64,000 nt of DNA, taken from positions 85,976-149,975 of the forward strand of contig NZ_BLAF01000018.1 of NCBI RefSeq assembly GCF_009687885.1, in the 5' to 3' direction. The notes below the pieces were generated by a model, which saw only the letters and a list, made by a program, of their open reading frames with translations, was not told the DNA's origin and did no database searches. Below, in pieces: positions 8,157 through 16,600 of this stretch. The position numbers and the translations under genes were made by a program. This DNA comes from Acrocarpospora pleiomorpha (GTDB lineage: Bacteria; Actinomycetota; Actinomycetes; Streptosporangiales; Streptosporangiaceae). How positions within the stretch are numbered: position 1 is the first letter of the stretch; each line of letters opens with the position of its first letter.

Positions 8157-8976
8157 GCCCGCGTCCTTCCGTATCCATCCGTCCTACGATCCGCCGGGCT
8201 CGTTCCACCACGGGCTTGTCCACGAACTGTCCGTCCGGTGTGACGCCCGCTCCCGGTCCTTCCGCGTGCTCTAGGACCCGGCGAGCCCATTCGACTTCCT
8301 CGGCGGATGGCTCGAACGCGGATCGAACGGCGGCGATCTGTGCTGGGTGGATGCAGAGTTTGCCGCCGAAACCCAGGGCCCGAGCCCGGGCTGCGTCACC
8401 GGCCGCCGCCCGGGGGTCCCCTAGCTCCTGCGTCACCCCGTCGAGAGGAGCGGGCTTGCCCGCCGCGCGGGAGGCGACGACGAGGGTGCTCCTGGCCAGC
8501 AGCAGGGCCTGGTCGGTCTCCGCGGCATCGATGTCGAGGGCGAAGTCGATGGCCCCGAACGCCAGCCGCGCGACCGGCGTAAACTCGGCGATGCGGTGGG
8601 CGTCACGTACGCCGCGAGCGGTCTCGATCAGGGCGACCAGTGCCGTCGAGCCGCCGACGACCTGCCGGATTCGGTCGAGGTCCGCGGGGTCCTCGGCCTT
8701 CGGGACGACCAGGCCCGCGAGTCCGGGCAGATCCGACAGGCAGGCGAGGTCGTGGTCGTGCCACGGGGTCGCCGAACCGTTGATCCGCACCCATGCGGTC
8801 CTGCCGCCGGACAGCCATCGTACGACGGACTGGCGGGCGGACTCCTTGGCCGCGGGCGTGACCGCGTCCTCCAGGTCGACGATCACCCGGTCTGCCCCGC
8901 TCCGCGCGGCTTTGTCGAACCGTTCCGGACGGTTGCCGGGGACGAACAGCCAGGTGACCGCAGTATCGGCGGTCAT
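8140..8976 (-). CDS. HpcH/HpaI aldolase / citrate lyase beta-like (CitE) family protein
   Basis: A protein of 278 residues with CitE signatures: WLFVPGNRPERFDKAARSGADRVIVDLEDAVTPAAKESAR, VRINGSATPWHDHDL, VPKAEDPADL, LVALIETARGV, LAFGAIDFALDI and GKLCIHPAQIAAV. These supply the Mg2+ and CoA-thioester sites of enzymes such as malyl-CoA, citramalyl-CoA and beta-methylmalyl-CoA lyases. As a stand-alone gene in a CoA-transferase/hydratase operon it most likely cleaves a 3-hydroxyacyl-CoA to acetyl-CoA or propionyl-CoA plus an oxoacid. The ATG at 8976 overlaps the acyl-CoA dehydrogenase stop (ATGA). Confidence 0.93.
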   Translation of the reverse strand: MTADTAVTWLFVPGNRPERFDKAARSGADRVIVDLEDAVTPAAKESARQSVVRWLSGGRTAWVRINGSATPWHDHDLACLSDLPGLAGLVVPKAEDPADLDRIRQVVGGSTALVALIETARGVRDAHRIAEFTPVARLAFGAIDFALDIDAAETDQALLLARSTLVVASRAAGKPAPLDGVTQELGDPRAAAGDAARARALGFGGKLCIHPAQIAAVRSAFEPSAEEVEWARRVLEHAEGPGAGVTPDGQFVDKPVVERARRIVGRMDTEGRGHASAT

Positions 8977-10130
8977 GTCGCGATCGGGAATCGATTGACC
9001 AACTGTCGCGCGATGACCGTGCGCTGGATCTCGTTGGTCCCCTCGCCGACGATCATCAGCGGCGCGTCCCGGAAGTAGCGCTCGACGTCGAACTCGGTCG
9101 AGTAGCCGTACCCGCCGTACACCCGTACGGCGTTCAGGGCGACCTCCATGGCCACCTCCGACGCGAAGAGCTTCGCCATCCCCGCTTCCAGGTCGGCCCG
9201 GTCGCCACGGTCGAAGCGACGCGCCGCGAACATCACGAGCTGGCGGGCCGCGGTCAGCTTGGTCGCCATGTCGGCGAGAAGGTTGCCCACGGACTGGTGC
9301 CGCCAGATCGGCTTGCCGAAGCTGTGCCGTTCCTGCGCGTACCGGATCGAGTCCTCCAGCGCGGCCCGCCCCACCCCCAGGGCGCGGGAGGCGACCTGGA
9401 TGCGGCCGATCTCCAGCCCGCGCATCATCTGCGCGAAGCCCTTGCCCTCCTGGTCGCCCAGGAGCGCGGAGCGCGGCACGCGAAGGTCATCGAGCGCGAT
9501 CTCGCAGCTCTCCACACCCTTGTAGCCGAGCTTCGGCAGATCCCGGGACAACGTGAAGCCCGGACCCTTCTCGACCAGCAGGATGCTCATCCCGCTGTGG
9601 GGCGGATCAGCGGTCGGATCCGTTTTGCACAGCAGGGCGATGAGCTGGGATCGGCGCGCGTTCGTGATCCAGGTCTTCGTGCCGTTCACCACGTAGGCGT
9701 CGCCGTCGCGCCGGGCCACGGTGCGCATCGCCTGCAGATCGGAGCCCCCGCCGGGCTCGGTCAGGGCCATCGCCGCACGGATTTCACCCGTGGCCATGGC
9801 CGGCAGGTAGCGATCCTGCTGTTCCCTCGTGCCGTACGCCAGCAGGAGCTTCGCGACAACCGTGTGCCCGCCCATCGCTCCGGCCAGGCTCATCCAGCCG
9901 CGTGCCAGTTCCTCGGTCACAGCCGCATAGCACGGGGTGGAGACGCTCGCCTCTCCCCAGGGCTCCGGGATGGCGAGCCCGAAGATCCCGAGCTTTTTCA
10001 TCTGCTCGATGAGGTTCTCCGGGTAGGTGTCGGCATGCTCCAGCTCCTGGACGACGGGCTTGACCTCGCGGTCCACGAAGGTGCCGACGAGGGCGACGAT
10101 GTCCTGCTCCGCATCGCTGAGTTCGCTCAT
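8973..10130 (-). CDS. Acyl-CoA dehydrogenase
   Basis: A protein of 385 residues and the first gene of the minus-strand operon. Typical blocks are MALTEPGGGSDLQAMRT (FAD/substrate loop), KTWITNARRSQLIALLCKT, LGYKGVESCEIALDDLRVPRSALLG, RIQVASRALGVGRAALEDSIRYAQERHSFGKPI and YGGYGYSTEFDVERYFRDAPLMIVGEGTNEIQRTVIARQL. Glu363 in GEGTNE is at the catalytic-base position of the short/medium-chain family. The product feeds electrons to the ETF encoded five and six genes downstream. Its start is divergent from lysR, and a LysR-type inverted repeat lies about 35 bp upstream (10165-10181), so LysR probably controls this operon. Confidence 0.95.
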   Translation of the reverse strand: MSELSDAEQDIVALVGTFVDREVKPVVQELEHADTYPENLIEQMKKLGIFGLAIPEPWGEASVSTPCYAAVTEELARGWMSLAGAMGGHTVVAKLLLAYGTREQQDRYLPAMATGEIRAAMALTEPGGGSDLQAMRTVARRDGDAYVVNGTKTWITNARRSQLIALLCKTDPTADPPHSGMSILLVEKGPGFTLSRDLPKLGYKGVESCEIALDDLRVPRSALLGDQEGKGFAQMMRGLEIGRIQVASRALGVGRAALEDSIRYAQERHSFGKPIWRHQSVGNLLADMATKLTAARQLVMFAARRFDRGDRADLEAGMAKLFASEVAMEVALNAVRVYGGYGYSTEFDVERYFRDAPLMIVGEGTNEIQRTVIARQLVNRFPIAT

Positions 10131-10164
10131 CCAGCTTCTCCACGTCTGCTCGAATTCTCGTAAG

Positions 10165-10181
10165 CATCATGAAGACTGATG
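10165..10181. promoter_or_regulatory. LysR-type operator (CATCA-N7-TGATG), copy 1
   Basis: CATCA (10165-10169) and TGATG (10177-10181) form a perfect inverted repeat with a 7-nt spacer and contain the T-N11-A core expected for LysR proteins. It lies between the divergent acyl-CoA dehydrogenase and lysR genes. The same repeat with the same spacing occurs at 11258-11274. Confidence 0.6.
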
Positions 10182-10249
10182 AGGCAGATCGTAAAATGCC
10201 AAATCCTGATGGGTGCATGCGTCCGCGAGATGCGACGAGGAGACCGGGC

Positions 10250-11200
10250 ATGGAGATCAAGCAGCTCAAGGCGCTGGTGACCGTCGCCGAGGCGGGCAGC
10301 GTGACGAGAGCCGCCGAGTTGCTGCATCTCGTTCAGCCGGCGGTCACCCGTCAGATCCACGCCTTGGAGCACGAGCTCGGCGTTCCGCTGTTCGAACGGA
10401 CTCGGCACGGCATGCGGCTCACCGAGGCGGGGAGCAGCATGGCCGAGCGAGCTCGGCGCGTTCTCGACGAGCTGGAACGTGCTCAGGCGGAGATCCGGCC
10501 GACGCCCAACCACGTCACGGGCATCGTCACCGTCGGCCTGCTGGAGAGCACGCTCGGCATCCTGGCCGAACCCTTGGTGAAGGCGGTGACCGGCGAGCAT
10601 CCGGGGATCGAGCTGCGCGTGCTCACCGCGTACTCAGGGCATCTGCGGCAATGGCTCGACGACGGCGATCTCGACCTCAGCCTCCTGTACAACCTGACGA
10701 ACACCCCGTCCCTGCATGTCCGGCCGCTGATCCAGGAGAAGTTGTGGGCCGTGGCGCCGCCCGCCGCCGGCCTCGACCCGCGGCACCCCATCCCGTTCGA
10801 GCAGGCCGCGGCGCAGCCGCTGATCGTCCCCACCGCGGGCCACGGCCTGCGGATCCTCATCGACCGCGCCGTGGCGCGGAGTGACGTCCGCCTGACGATC
10901 GTCACGGCGACGAACTCGATCCTGCTGCAGAAGAAGCTCGTCCTCGCCGGCTGCGGCTGGACCATCCTGCCGGCCGCGGGCATCGCCGATGAGGTGGGCC
11001 GGGGGCTCGTGAGCGCGGCTCCGTTGCGCGATCCTGAGATCTCGCGTTCGATCGTTCTCGGCGCGCCCCGGACGGCACGACGGTCCGCCGCGGTCGATGT
11101 GGTCACCAGAGAGATCGTCCGGCAGATCCGCTCGGCCGTGCGTCGTGGCAACTGGCCATCGGCACTACTCGACTCCGCCGAGGACGATCGCGAGTCCTGA
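10250..11200 (+). CDS. LysR family transcriptional regulator
   Basis: A protein of 316 residues. The start at 10250 (MEIKQLKALVTVAEAGSVTRAAELLHLVQPAVTRQIHALEHELGVPLFERTRHGMRLTEAG) gives the canonical winged-helix N-terminus and has GAGGAGA just upstream; an in-frame ATG at 10169 would put extra residues before it and lies inside the operator. The C-terminal half is a periplasmic-binding-like effector domain (about 90-300). It is divergent from the acyl-CoA dehydrogenase operon and followed by the aldehyde dehydrogenase gene. Matching LysR boxes precede both promoters, so it likely activates both in response to a pathway intermediate. Confidence 0.94.
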   Translation: MEIKQLKALVTVAEAGSVTRAAELLHLVQPAVTRQIHALEHELGVPLFERTRHGMRLTEAGSSMAERARRVLDELERAQAEIRPTPNHVTGIVTVGLLESTLGILAEPLVKAVTGEHPGIELRVLTAYSGHLRQWLDDGDLDLSLLYNLTNTPSLHVRPLIQEKLWAVAPPAAGLDPRHPIPFEQAAAQPLIVPTAGHGLRILIDRAVARSDVRLTIVTATNSILLQKKLVLAGCGWTILPAAGIADEVGRGLVSAAPLRDPEISRSIVLGAPRTARRSAAVDVVTREIVRQIRSAVRRGNWPSALLDSAEDDRES

Positions 11201-11256
11201 GCGGCACATGCGCGGACAGCATGCTTCCATCACGATTTCCTATTTCTCAACGGCGT

Positions 11257-11275
11257 CCATCAGCGCTGATGATGG
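11257..11275. promoter_or_regulatory. LysR-type operator (CCATCA-N7-TGATGG), copy 2
   Basis: CCATCA (11257-11262) and TGATGG (11270-11275) form a perfect 6-bp inverted repeat with a 7-nt spacer, the same half-sites and spacing as at 10165-10181. It lies 42 bp upstream of the aldehyde dehydrogenase start. A second nested palindrome, CATCAGCGCTGATG, overlaps it (11258-11271). Confidence 0.6.
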
Positions 11276-11316
11276 CATGGTTCAGTGCCCAACCTCATGT
11301 TCAGCGAGGTACGACC

Positions 11317-12789
11317 ATGCACCGATTCTCAATGATCATCGATGGCGACGAGCGTCCTGGAGTCGACTGGTTCGCCAGTGACAATCCGTATCTGGGCGCG
11401 CCGTGGGCCGAGATCGCCAGGGCGAGCGTGGCGGACGTGGACGACGCCGTCCAAGCGGCGCACCGCGCTCTCACCTCCGGACCGTGGTCGGAACTCACCG
11501 CGAGTGGCCGCGGGGCGCTGATGCGACGGCTCGGGGACACGATCGCGGCGAACGCCCGGCATCTCGCCGAGCTCGAGGTGCGCGACAACGGCAAGCTGTA
11601 CCGGGAGATGTTCGGCCAGGTCAGCTATCTGCCGGAGTGGTACTACTACTACGGCGGGCTCAGCGACAAGGTCGAGGGATCCGTCCTCCCCATGGACAAG
11701 AAGGGCTACTTCACCTACACGCGTAAGGAGCCGGTCGGCGTGGTGGCCATCATCACGCCGTGGAACTCTCCGCTGATGCTGCTGTCGTGGAAGCTCGCTC
11801 CCGCGCTCGCCGCCGGCTGCACGGTCGTCATCAAGCCCTCCGAGTTCGCGTCCGCGTCGACGCTGGAGCTGGTCCGGTTGTTCCACGAGGCCGGGCTCCC
11901 CCCAGGTGTGATCAACGTCGTCACCGGCTTCGGCCAGGACATCGGCCCGGCGCTGATCGAGCATCCGCTGGTGAGGCGGGTGAGCTTCACGGGCTCCGAC
12001 GCGACGGGCCGCCAGATCGGCGGGCAGGCGGCGCGAAACCTCAAGCACGTCGGCCTGGAACTCGGCGGGAAGTCCCCCAACATCGTGTTCGCCGACGCGG
12101 ACCTCACCGCCGCCGTCAACGGCGTCGTGTCCGGAATCTTCGCGGCCACGGGCCAGACCTGCATCGCCGGCTCCCGGCTCCTCGTGCAACGCGAGATCCA
12201 CGACGAGGTGGTGAGTCGAGTCGTGGAGGTGGCCAGGACCGCCCGCATCGGCGACCCGATGAACGACGAGACCGACATCGGCCCGATCACCACGCCGGCG
12301 CAGCATGCCAAGGTGCTGGACTACATCGAGATCGGACGTCGTGAAGGCGCCACGCTCGTGCTCGGTGGCGGGCAGCCGACAATCGGGGCCTGCGGAACAG
12401 GCTGGTTCGTCGAGCCGACGATCTTCACCGGGGTCTCCACCGGCATGCGCATCGCCCAGGAGGAGATCTTCGGACCGGTTCTCGCGGTGCTGCCGTTCGC
12501 CGACGAGGAGGAGGCGATCGCGCTGGCGAACGATGTGCGATTCGGGCTGGGCGCGGGCGTGTGGACCAAGGACATCGGGCGCTCTTTCCGAATGGCCGAT
12601 CGGGTGCGTTCGGGAACGGTCTGGGTGAACACGTACCGCGCCGTCAGCTTTCTCGCGCCATTCGGCGGCTTCGACGACTCCGGCATCGGCCGCGAGAACG
12701 GCATCGGCGCCATCGAGGAATACCTCGAGAACAAAACGGTGTGGATCAACACGGGCGCCGCGGTCGGGAACCCCTTCGTCATGCGCTGA
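11317..12789 (+). CDS. NAD(P)-dependent aldehyde dehydrogenase
   Basis: A protein of 490 residues from ATG 11317 (MHRFSMIIDGDERPG), preceded by AGCGAGG; longer in-frame starts run into the LysR box and are unlikely. Family blocks are VAIITPWNSPLMLLSWKLAPALAAGCTVVIKPSEFAS (cofactor fold), FTGSDATGRQIGG, the general-base Glu248 in LELGGKSPN, the nucleophile Cys282 in GQTCIAGSRL, and EEIFGPVLAVLPF. It oxidises an aldehyde to the acid; the semialdehyde substrate is unknown. It is transcribed after lysR, with a LysR box of its own. Confidence 0.95.
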   Translation: MHRFSMIIDGDERPGVDWFASDNPYLGAPWAEIARASVADVDDAVQAAHRALTSGPWSELTASGRGALMRRLGDTIAANARHLAELEVRDNGKLYREMFGQVSYLPEWYYYYGGLSDKVEGSVLPMDKKGYFTYTRKEPVGVVAIITPWNSPLMLLSWKLAPALAAGCTVVIKPSEFASASTLELVRLFHEAGLPPGVINVVTGFGQDIGPALIEHPLVRRVSFTGSDATGRQIGGQAARNLKHVGLELGGKSPNIVFADADLTAAVNGVVSGIFAATGQTCIAGSRLLVQREIHDEVVSRVVEVARTARIGDPMNDETDIGPITTPAQHAKVLDYIEIGRREGATLVLGGGQPTIGACGTGWFVEPTIFTGVSTGMRIAQEEIFGPVLAVLPFADEEEAIALANDVRFGLGAGVWTKDIGRSFRMADRVRSGTVWVNTYRAVSFLAPFGGFDDSGIGRENGIGAIEEYLENKTVWINTGAAVGNPFVMR

Positions 12790-12831
12790 GCTGGACCAAG
12801 GAGTAGCCGAGACGAGGCGCCCGCCTGCCGC

Positions 12832-14220
12832 TCAAGCGTGAGCTGACACCGCTGCCGCGCAGATCGCGAACAGATCGCCGGCCGACTCGAGGTTCTCCAG
12901 ATCCAGGACCGCCTCGATCAGGGCCGCCGACCCGTCCGGGGTGAGGATGCCGTCGGTGCAGCGCTCGAACTTGGCGATGATCCGATCCGCCGGGAGCATC
13001 TCGCCCGGCCGGCGCCCCAGCGAGACGGGGACGAAGGTCCGCCGCGAACCCTCGGTCGTCCGTACCGTGACGGCCGCGCCGTAGCGCTCCTCGAACCGTT
13101 CGTCGGTCGCGCCCTCGAGGTCCGCCACCCGGATCTTGCCCAGGAGCGTGCGCAGACGCGGCTCCTGGACCCGCGCGTCCTCGAAGTCGTCGAGGGCCAC
13201 CGCACCGCTCAGCAGCATGCGCGCCACGGTGTACTGCACGCTGAACTTCGCCGCGAGACCGCCGTCCGGCCAGGGCCGGTCGACGTGGACCCGGCGACGA
13301 GGGTGGAGCTCGATCACGACCTCCTCAACGGTCGCGGCATCGACGACGCCGTGCTCGTACGCCGCCTCGATGGCCGAATGGGTGCTCCCGCAGCAGGGGT
13401 ACTGTTTGATGATCACGCCAGGGTGCGTGAGCGACCACCGGCCAGGTAGTACGGCGTCGATGTTGTTCGCCTCAATCCGGTCGAACACCCGCACGAACCC
13501 CTGCCGGTGCTCGAAGGCGGCCAGATTCGAGGTCGCTCCGGCGCCGGTGAGCTGCGCGGCCAGCACACCGGCCTCGCAGGCTCGTCCGACTTGAAGCGAC
13601 TTGGCGAGGGTGCCGAACGACGATTTCAGCCCGGCGGCAAACGCCGTGGTCAGGCCGATGGTCCGGGCGACCGCGTCACGATCGTCGCCGTGCGTCAGGC
13701 GGGCGGCGGCCGCCGCCGCTCCGAACGCCCCGAGCGTGGCCGTCGGGTGCCACCCGCTGTCGTAGTGACCTGGATTGAGCCGGCGGCCGATGGCACAGGC
13801 GACCTCGAAGCCGAGGCAGTGCGCTCGCAGCAGGTCCGCTCCGGTAGCCCCGTGTCGTTGCGCGACCGCGAGCGCCGCAGGCAGGACCACCGCGGTGGGG
13901 TGGCCGGCAAGGTCCCCGCTGGAGTCGTCGAAGTCGAGCACGTGCGCCAGGAAGGCGTTCACGAACGCCGAACGCGCGGGGCTGGTGCGCCAGGGCCGGC
14001 CGATCACGGTGCTCTCGGTGGGCGGTACCTCCACGAATCCATCGGTCACCACGGACAACAGCCGGTCGTCGGTGACGCGCCGGGCGGCGATCGCCACGCC
14101 CAGCGCGTCGAGGATGGCCAGCTTGGCTGCCGCCCGTACGTCCGCCGGAACCTCGTCCGTCTCGCAGATCCAGTCGGCGAAGGATTTGGCCAGCGGCGTT
14201 CCGCTGTCAGATTCCGACAT
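12832..14220 (-). CDS. MmgE/PrpD family protein (paralogue 2)
   Basis: A protein of 462 residues with standard family blocks: FVNAFLAHVLDFDDSSGDLAGHPTAVVLPAALAVAQRHG, NPGHYDSGWHPTATLGAFGAAAAAARL, LKSSFGTLAKSLQVGRACEAGVLAAQL and IKQYPCCGSTHSAIEAA. The conserved DD, HP and YPCC positions are intact, unlike in paralogue 1. MmgE/PrpD proteins dehydrate, decarboxylate or epimerise poly-carboxylic acids. It follows tctB with a 14-bp overlap, so it is co-expressed with the tricarboxylate transporter membrane subunits and probably acts on the imported acid or its first product. Confidence 0.92.
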   Translation of the reverse strand: MSESDSGTPLAKSFADWICETDEVPADVRAAAKLAILDALGVAIAARRVTDDRLLSVVTDGFVEVPPTESTVIGRPWRTSPARSAFVNAFLAHVLDFDDSSGDLAGHPTAVVLPAALAVAQRHGATGADLLRAHCLGFEVACAIGRRLNPGHYDSGWHPTATLGAFGAAAAAARLTHGDDRDAVARTIGLTTAFAAGLKSSFGTLAKSLQVGRACEAGVLAAQLTGAGATSNLAAFEHRQGFVRVFDRIEANNIDAVLPGRWSLTHPGVIIKQYPCCGSTHSAIEAAYEHGVVDAATVEEVVIELHPRRRVHVDRPWPDGGLAAKFSVQYTVARMLLSGAVALDDFEDARVQEPRLRTLLGKIRVADLEGATDERFEERYGAAVTVRTTEGSRRTFVPVSLGRRPGEMLPADRIIAKFERCTDGILTPDGSAALIEAVLDLENLESAGDLFAICAAAVSAHA

Positions 14221-14716
14221 AGAACAGGCCCATCGGCAGCGGGACGTTCAACAGCTGGATGACGACCTCGAGCAGTGCGGTCGCGATGATGGCGGCGATG
14301 ATCGCGGACAGCCAGCGCAACCGAGCACCGATGCGCAGCGACAGGATGAGCCAGGTGACCGTCGTGGCCATGTAGCCCACGAGCCACAGCATGATCACGT
14401 ATCCGATCAGCAGCGCCAGCCACGTCGCGCCCCTGCGCAGCACCTCGATGGGCGTGAGGCCGTCGACTTCGTAGTCGTACGCGGCGGTTGAGTGTGCCCC
14501 GCCCCGGCGCATCGTGCGTACCTCCTTGACCAGGACGCCGGTCCCGAGGATGACGATGCCCGCGGAGAGGAACAGCGGGAACCGCGCGCCCGTGGCGGTA
14601 TAGGTGGACCCCTCGACCCACCCGAAGACGCCGATCGCCATCACCAGGAGGATCATGCCGATCCGCAGGACCTTGACGCCGAGCTTTTCCTCGACCTTCT
14701 CCGTGGCCTCACTCAT
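14207..14716 (-). CDS. tctB: Tripartite tricarboxylate transporter, small membrane subunit TctB
   Basis: A protein of 169 residues from ATG 14716 (MSEATEKVEEKLGVKVLRIGMILLVMAIGVFGW). GGGAGGAA lies about 10 bases upstream, whereas the GTG at 14725 is too close to it. It has about four hydrophobic segments: near residues 20-36, 45-62, 100-130 with a WLVGYMATTVTWLIL core, and 138-165. This size and layout fit TctB, the four-helix partner of TctA. It overlaps tctA upstream by 8 bp and the PrpD paralogue downstream by 14 bp. Confidence 0.9.
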   Translation of the reverse strand: MSEATEKVEEKLGVKVLRIGMILLVMAIGVFGWVEGSTYTATGARFPLFLSAGIVILGTGVLVKEVRTMRRGGAHSTAAYDYEVDGLTPIEVLRRGATWLALLIGYVIMLWLVGYMATTVTWLILSLRIGARLRWLSAIIAAIIATALLEVVIQLLNVPLPMGLFYVGI

Positions 14717-16295
14717 GACGCTCACTTCCTCCCACGGCCTCGCTCACGTTGCGGTCCTTCTCCGTCCCGGATTCCACGAACGACTGGGCGGCGATCTTCT
14801 CCTGCACCATCTCGGGAACGAGGTTGATGCGCCGCTGCTGCCACAGCGCCAGGGAAAGCGCGGCGACGATGATGGCGGCCAGGATCAGCACACTCGGTTT
14901 GGTCAGCCAGTCCGTGCCGAACCGGCTCATCGAGACGGTGAAGTAGCCCTCCGCCGCCGGCCCCAGCACGAAGCCGATGAGCAAGGGAATGCGCGGCCAC
15001 TTGAGCTGTTTCATGACGAAGGCCAGCGTCCCGAACACGAGCAGGACGATGTAGTCGCCCCATTGCAGGCTGGTCTGGAACGCCGCCAGCATCACCATCG
15101 CGATCAGGAAGGGCGCCACCCGCCGTGCCGGAATGAGGGTCATCTTCGACACCGGGGAGGCGAGCGCGATGCACAGCGCGGTGCCCATGATGTTGGCGAT
15201 CACGAGCGTCCACACCATGGCCAGCATGATCGGGAGGTTCTCCTCCTCGGCCATCGACGGCCCGGCGTTGATGCCGAGGAGCACGAACCCGCCGAGCATG
15301 ATGGCGGTCGTCGCGCTGCTCGGGATGCCGAACAGCATGGTCGGCACGAGCTGTCCGCCTTCGGTGGCATTGTTGCCTGCCTCGGGCGCGATGACGCCCC
15401 GGACGTCGCCGCGTCCGAATCGGTTGTTCTTGCGTACGGCGCTCGACGCGAGCCCGTAGTTCAGCCAGTTGATGACCGGGCTGCCGATGCCCGGGATCGT
15501 GCCGAGCACGGAGCCGATGGACGAGCCGTGCACGACGAGCGGCAGGTTCCGCATCGTGTCCTTCATGCCCATGACGATCCCGCCCGACAGCTTCTCACTG
15601 CTCTTGGCGATCTTCTTGTTCTCCACGCACAGCTCGACCAGTTCGGGAATCGCGAAGATGCCGAGGGCCACGAGCGAGAGGCTCACACCGTTGTAGAGGT
15701 ACACCCAGTCGAAGACGAAACGAGCGTCCGTACTGGCCGGAGCGAGGCCGACCGTGCTGATCAGCATGCCGACCAGACCGACCAGGACGCCCTTCGCCGG
15801 CGCGCCCTTGCTCAGCACGGCCACCAGGCTGAGCCCGAAGAGCGTCATCATGAACAACTCTGGCGAGCCGAACGACAGGACCAGCGGTCTGGCCACGGGC
15901 AGGACCGCGAACAGGAAGACGGCGCCGAGGATGCCGCCGATCATCGAGGCGAGGAAGGCGGCTCCCAGGGCGCGGCCGGCCTCGCCCCGCCGCGCCATCG
16001 GATAGCCGTCCATGATGGTGGCCTGGCCGCCGGAGCTGCCCGGGACCCCGATCAGCACCGCCGGGAACGTGTCACCCGTCTGACCGACGGCGATGATGCC
16101 GATCAGCAAGGCTACGCCGGAATAGGGGTCCATCCCGTACACGAAGGGCAGGAGCAGCGACATCCCGACGACGCCGCCGATGCCGGGCATGATGCCGAGG
16201 AACAGCCCCAGCAGGACTCCGATCAGGATCCACATCATCCGATCGAGCGTGAAAATGACGGCGAAGGCCTCCGCTGCTGCGTCTAGCATCGGCAT
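14709..16295 (-). CDS. tctA: Tripartite tricarboxylate transporter, large permease TctA
   Basis: A protein of 528 residues, about twelve membrane spans. TctA signatures are GLFLGIMPGIGGVVGMSLLLPFVYGMDPYSGVALLIGIIAVGQTGDTFPAVLIGVPGSSGGQATIMDGYPMARRGEAGRALGAAF and, in the second half, GTIPGIGSPVINWLNYGLA and GEGGQ-type NNATEGGQLVPTMLFGIPSSATTAIMLGGF. The duplicated GIG/PG loops line the transport path. With TctB and the binding protein TctC (divergent, 16601) it forms a secondary transporter for citrate-like acids. ATG 16295 or 16289 could start it. Twin GntR-type palindromes lie 133-204 bp upstream. Confidence 0.96.
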   Translation of the reverse strand: MPMLDAAAEAFAVIFTLDRMMWILIGVLLGLFLGIMPGIGGVVGMSLLLPFVYGMDPYSGVALLIGIIAVGQTGDTFPAVLIGVPGSSGGQATIMDGYPMARRGEAGRALGAAFLASMIGGILGAVFLFAVLPVARPLVLSFGSPELFMMTLFGLSLVAVLSKGAPAKGVLVGLVGMLISTVGLAPASTDARFVFDWVYLYNGVSLSLVALGIFAIPELVELCVENKKIAKSSEKLSGGIVMGMKDTMRNLPLVVHGSSIGSVLGTIPGIGSPVINWLNYGLASSAVRKNNRFGRGDVRGVIAPEAGNNATEGGQLVPTMLFGIPSSATTAIMLGGFVLLGINAGPSMAEEENLPIMLAMVWTLVIANIMGTALCIALASPVSKMTLIPARRVAPFLIAMVMLAAFQTSLQWGDYIVLLVFGTLAFVMKQLKWPRIPLLIGFVLGPAAEGYFTVSMSRFGTDWLTKPSVLILAAIIVAALSLALWQQRRINLVPEMVQEKIAAQSFVESGTEKDRNVSEAVGGSERHE

Positions 16296-16427
16296 CCGCT
16301 CGTCGCCAGGGTCGGCCCAGACCGCACCGAAGTGGTCATGGCGTCGTCCTCCCCAGTGCCGCCCATGCAGGCACTTCTCGTGGTGGTGGACGTGACACGC
16401 GTCACGGTGCGGCGATACTAGGAGAGG

Positions 16428-16499
16428 ATTCTATAGAATGCAACCCATATGATTCGGCAGTGTTACGCCCGATCGTCAATACCTTGCATTCTATAGAAT
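16428..16499. promoter_or_regulatory. Twin palindromic operators in the tctA-tctC divergent promoter
   Basis: ATTCTATAGAAT occurs twice as a perfect 12-bp palindrome, at 16428-16439 and 16488-16499, exactly 60 bp apart. The flanks are inverted too: GCAACC to the right of the first and CCTTGC to the left of the second. The 305-bp gap 16296-16600 between tctA and tctC contains no other feature I can support. Spacing of about six helical turns would suit repression by looping or paired dimers. The first copy matches the site at 593-610 in 17 of 18 bases. Confidence 0.72.
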
Positions 16500-16600
16500 T
16501 CGCTACTACCGTCAGCCGCCATGAGCGGTCGCAACACTTTCGGACCAGCCGACCGCGTGATCCCCCGGCTGGAACGCCGGCCAACATCTGGAGGCCACTC

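Noticed and set aside
12790..12831. Terminator in the convergent gap between aldehyde dehydrogenase and PrpD paralogue 2
   Set aside because: The 42-bp gap has no stem longer than four base pairs.
14604..16286. A long plus-strand open frame (560 codons) opposite tctA
   Set aside because: It is rich in His, Asp, Glu and Arg and is the antisense of a clear TctA membrane protein; no ribosome-binding site or domain is seen.
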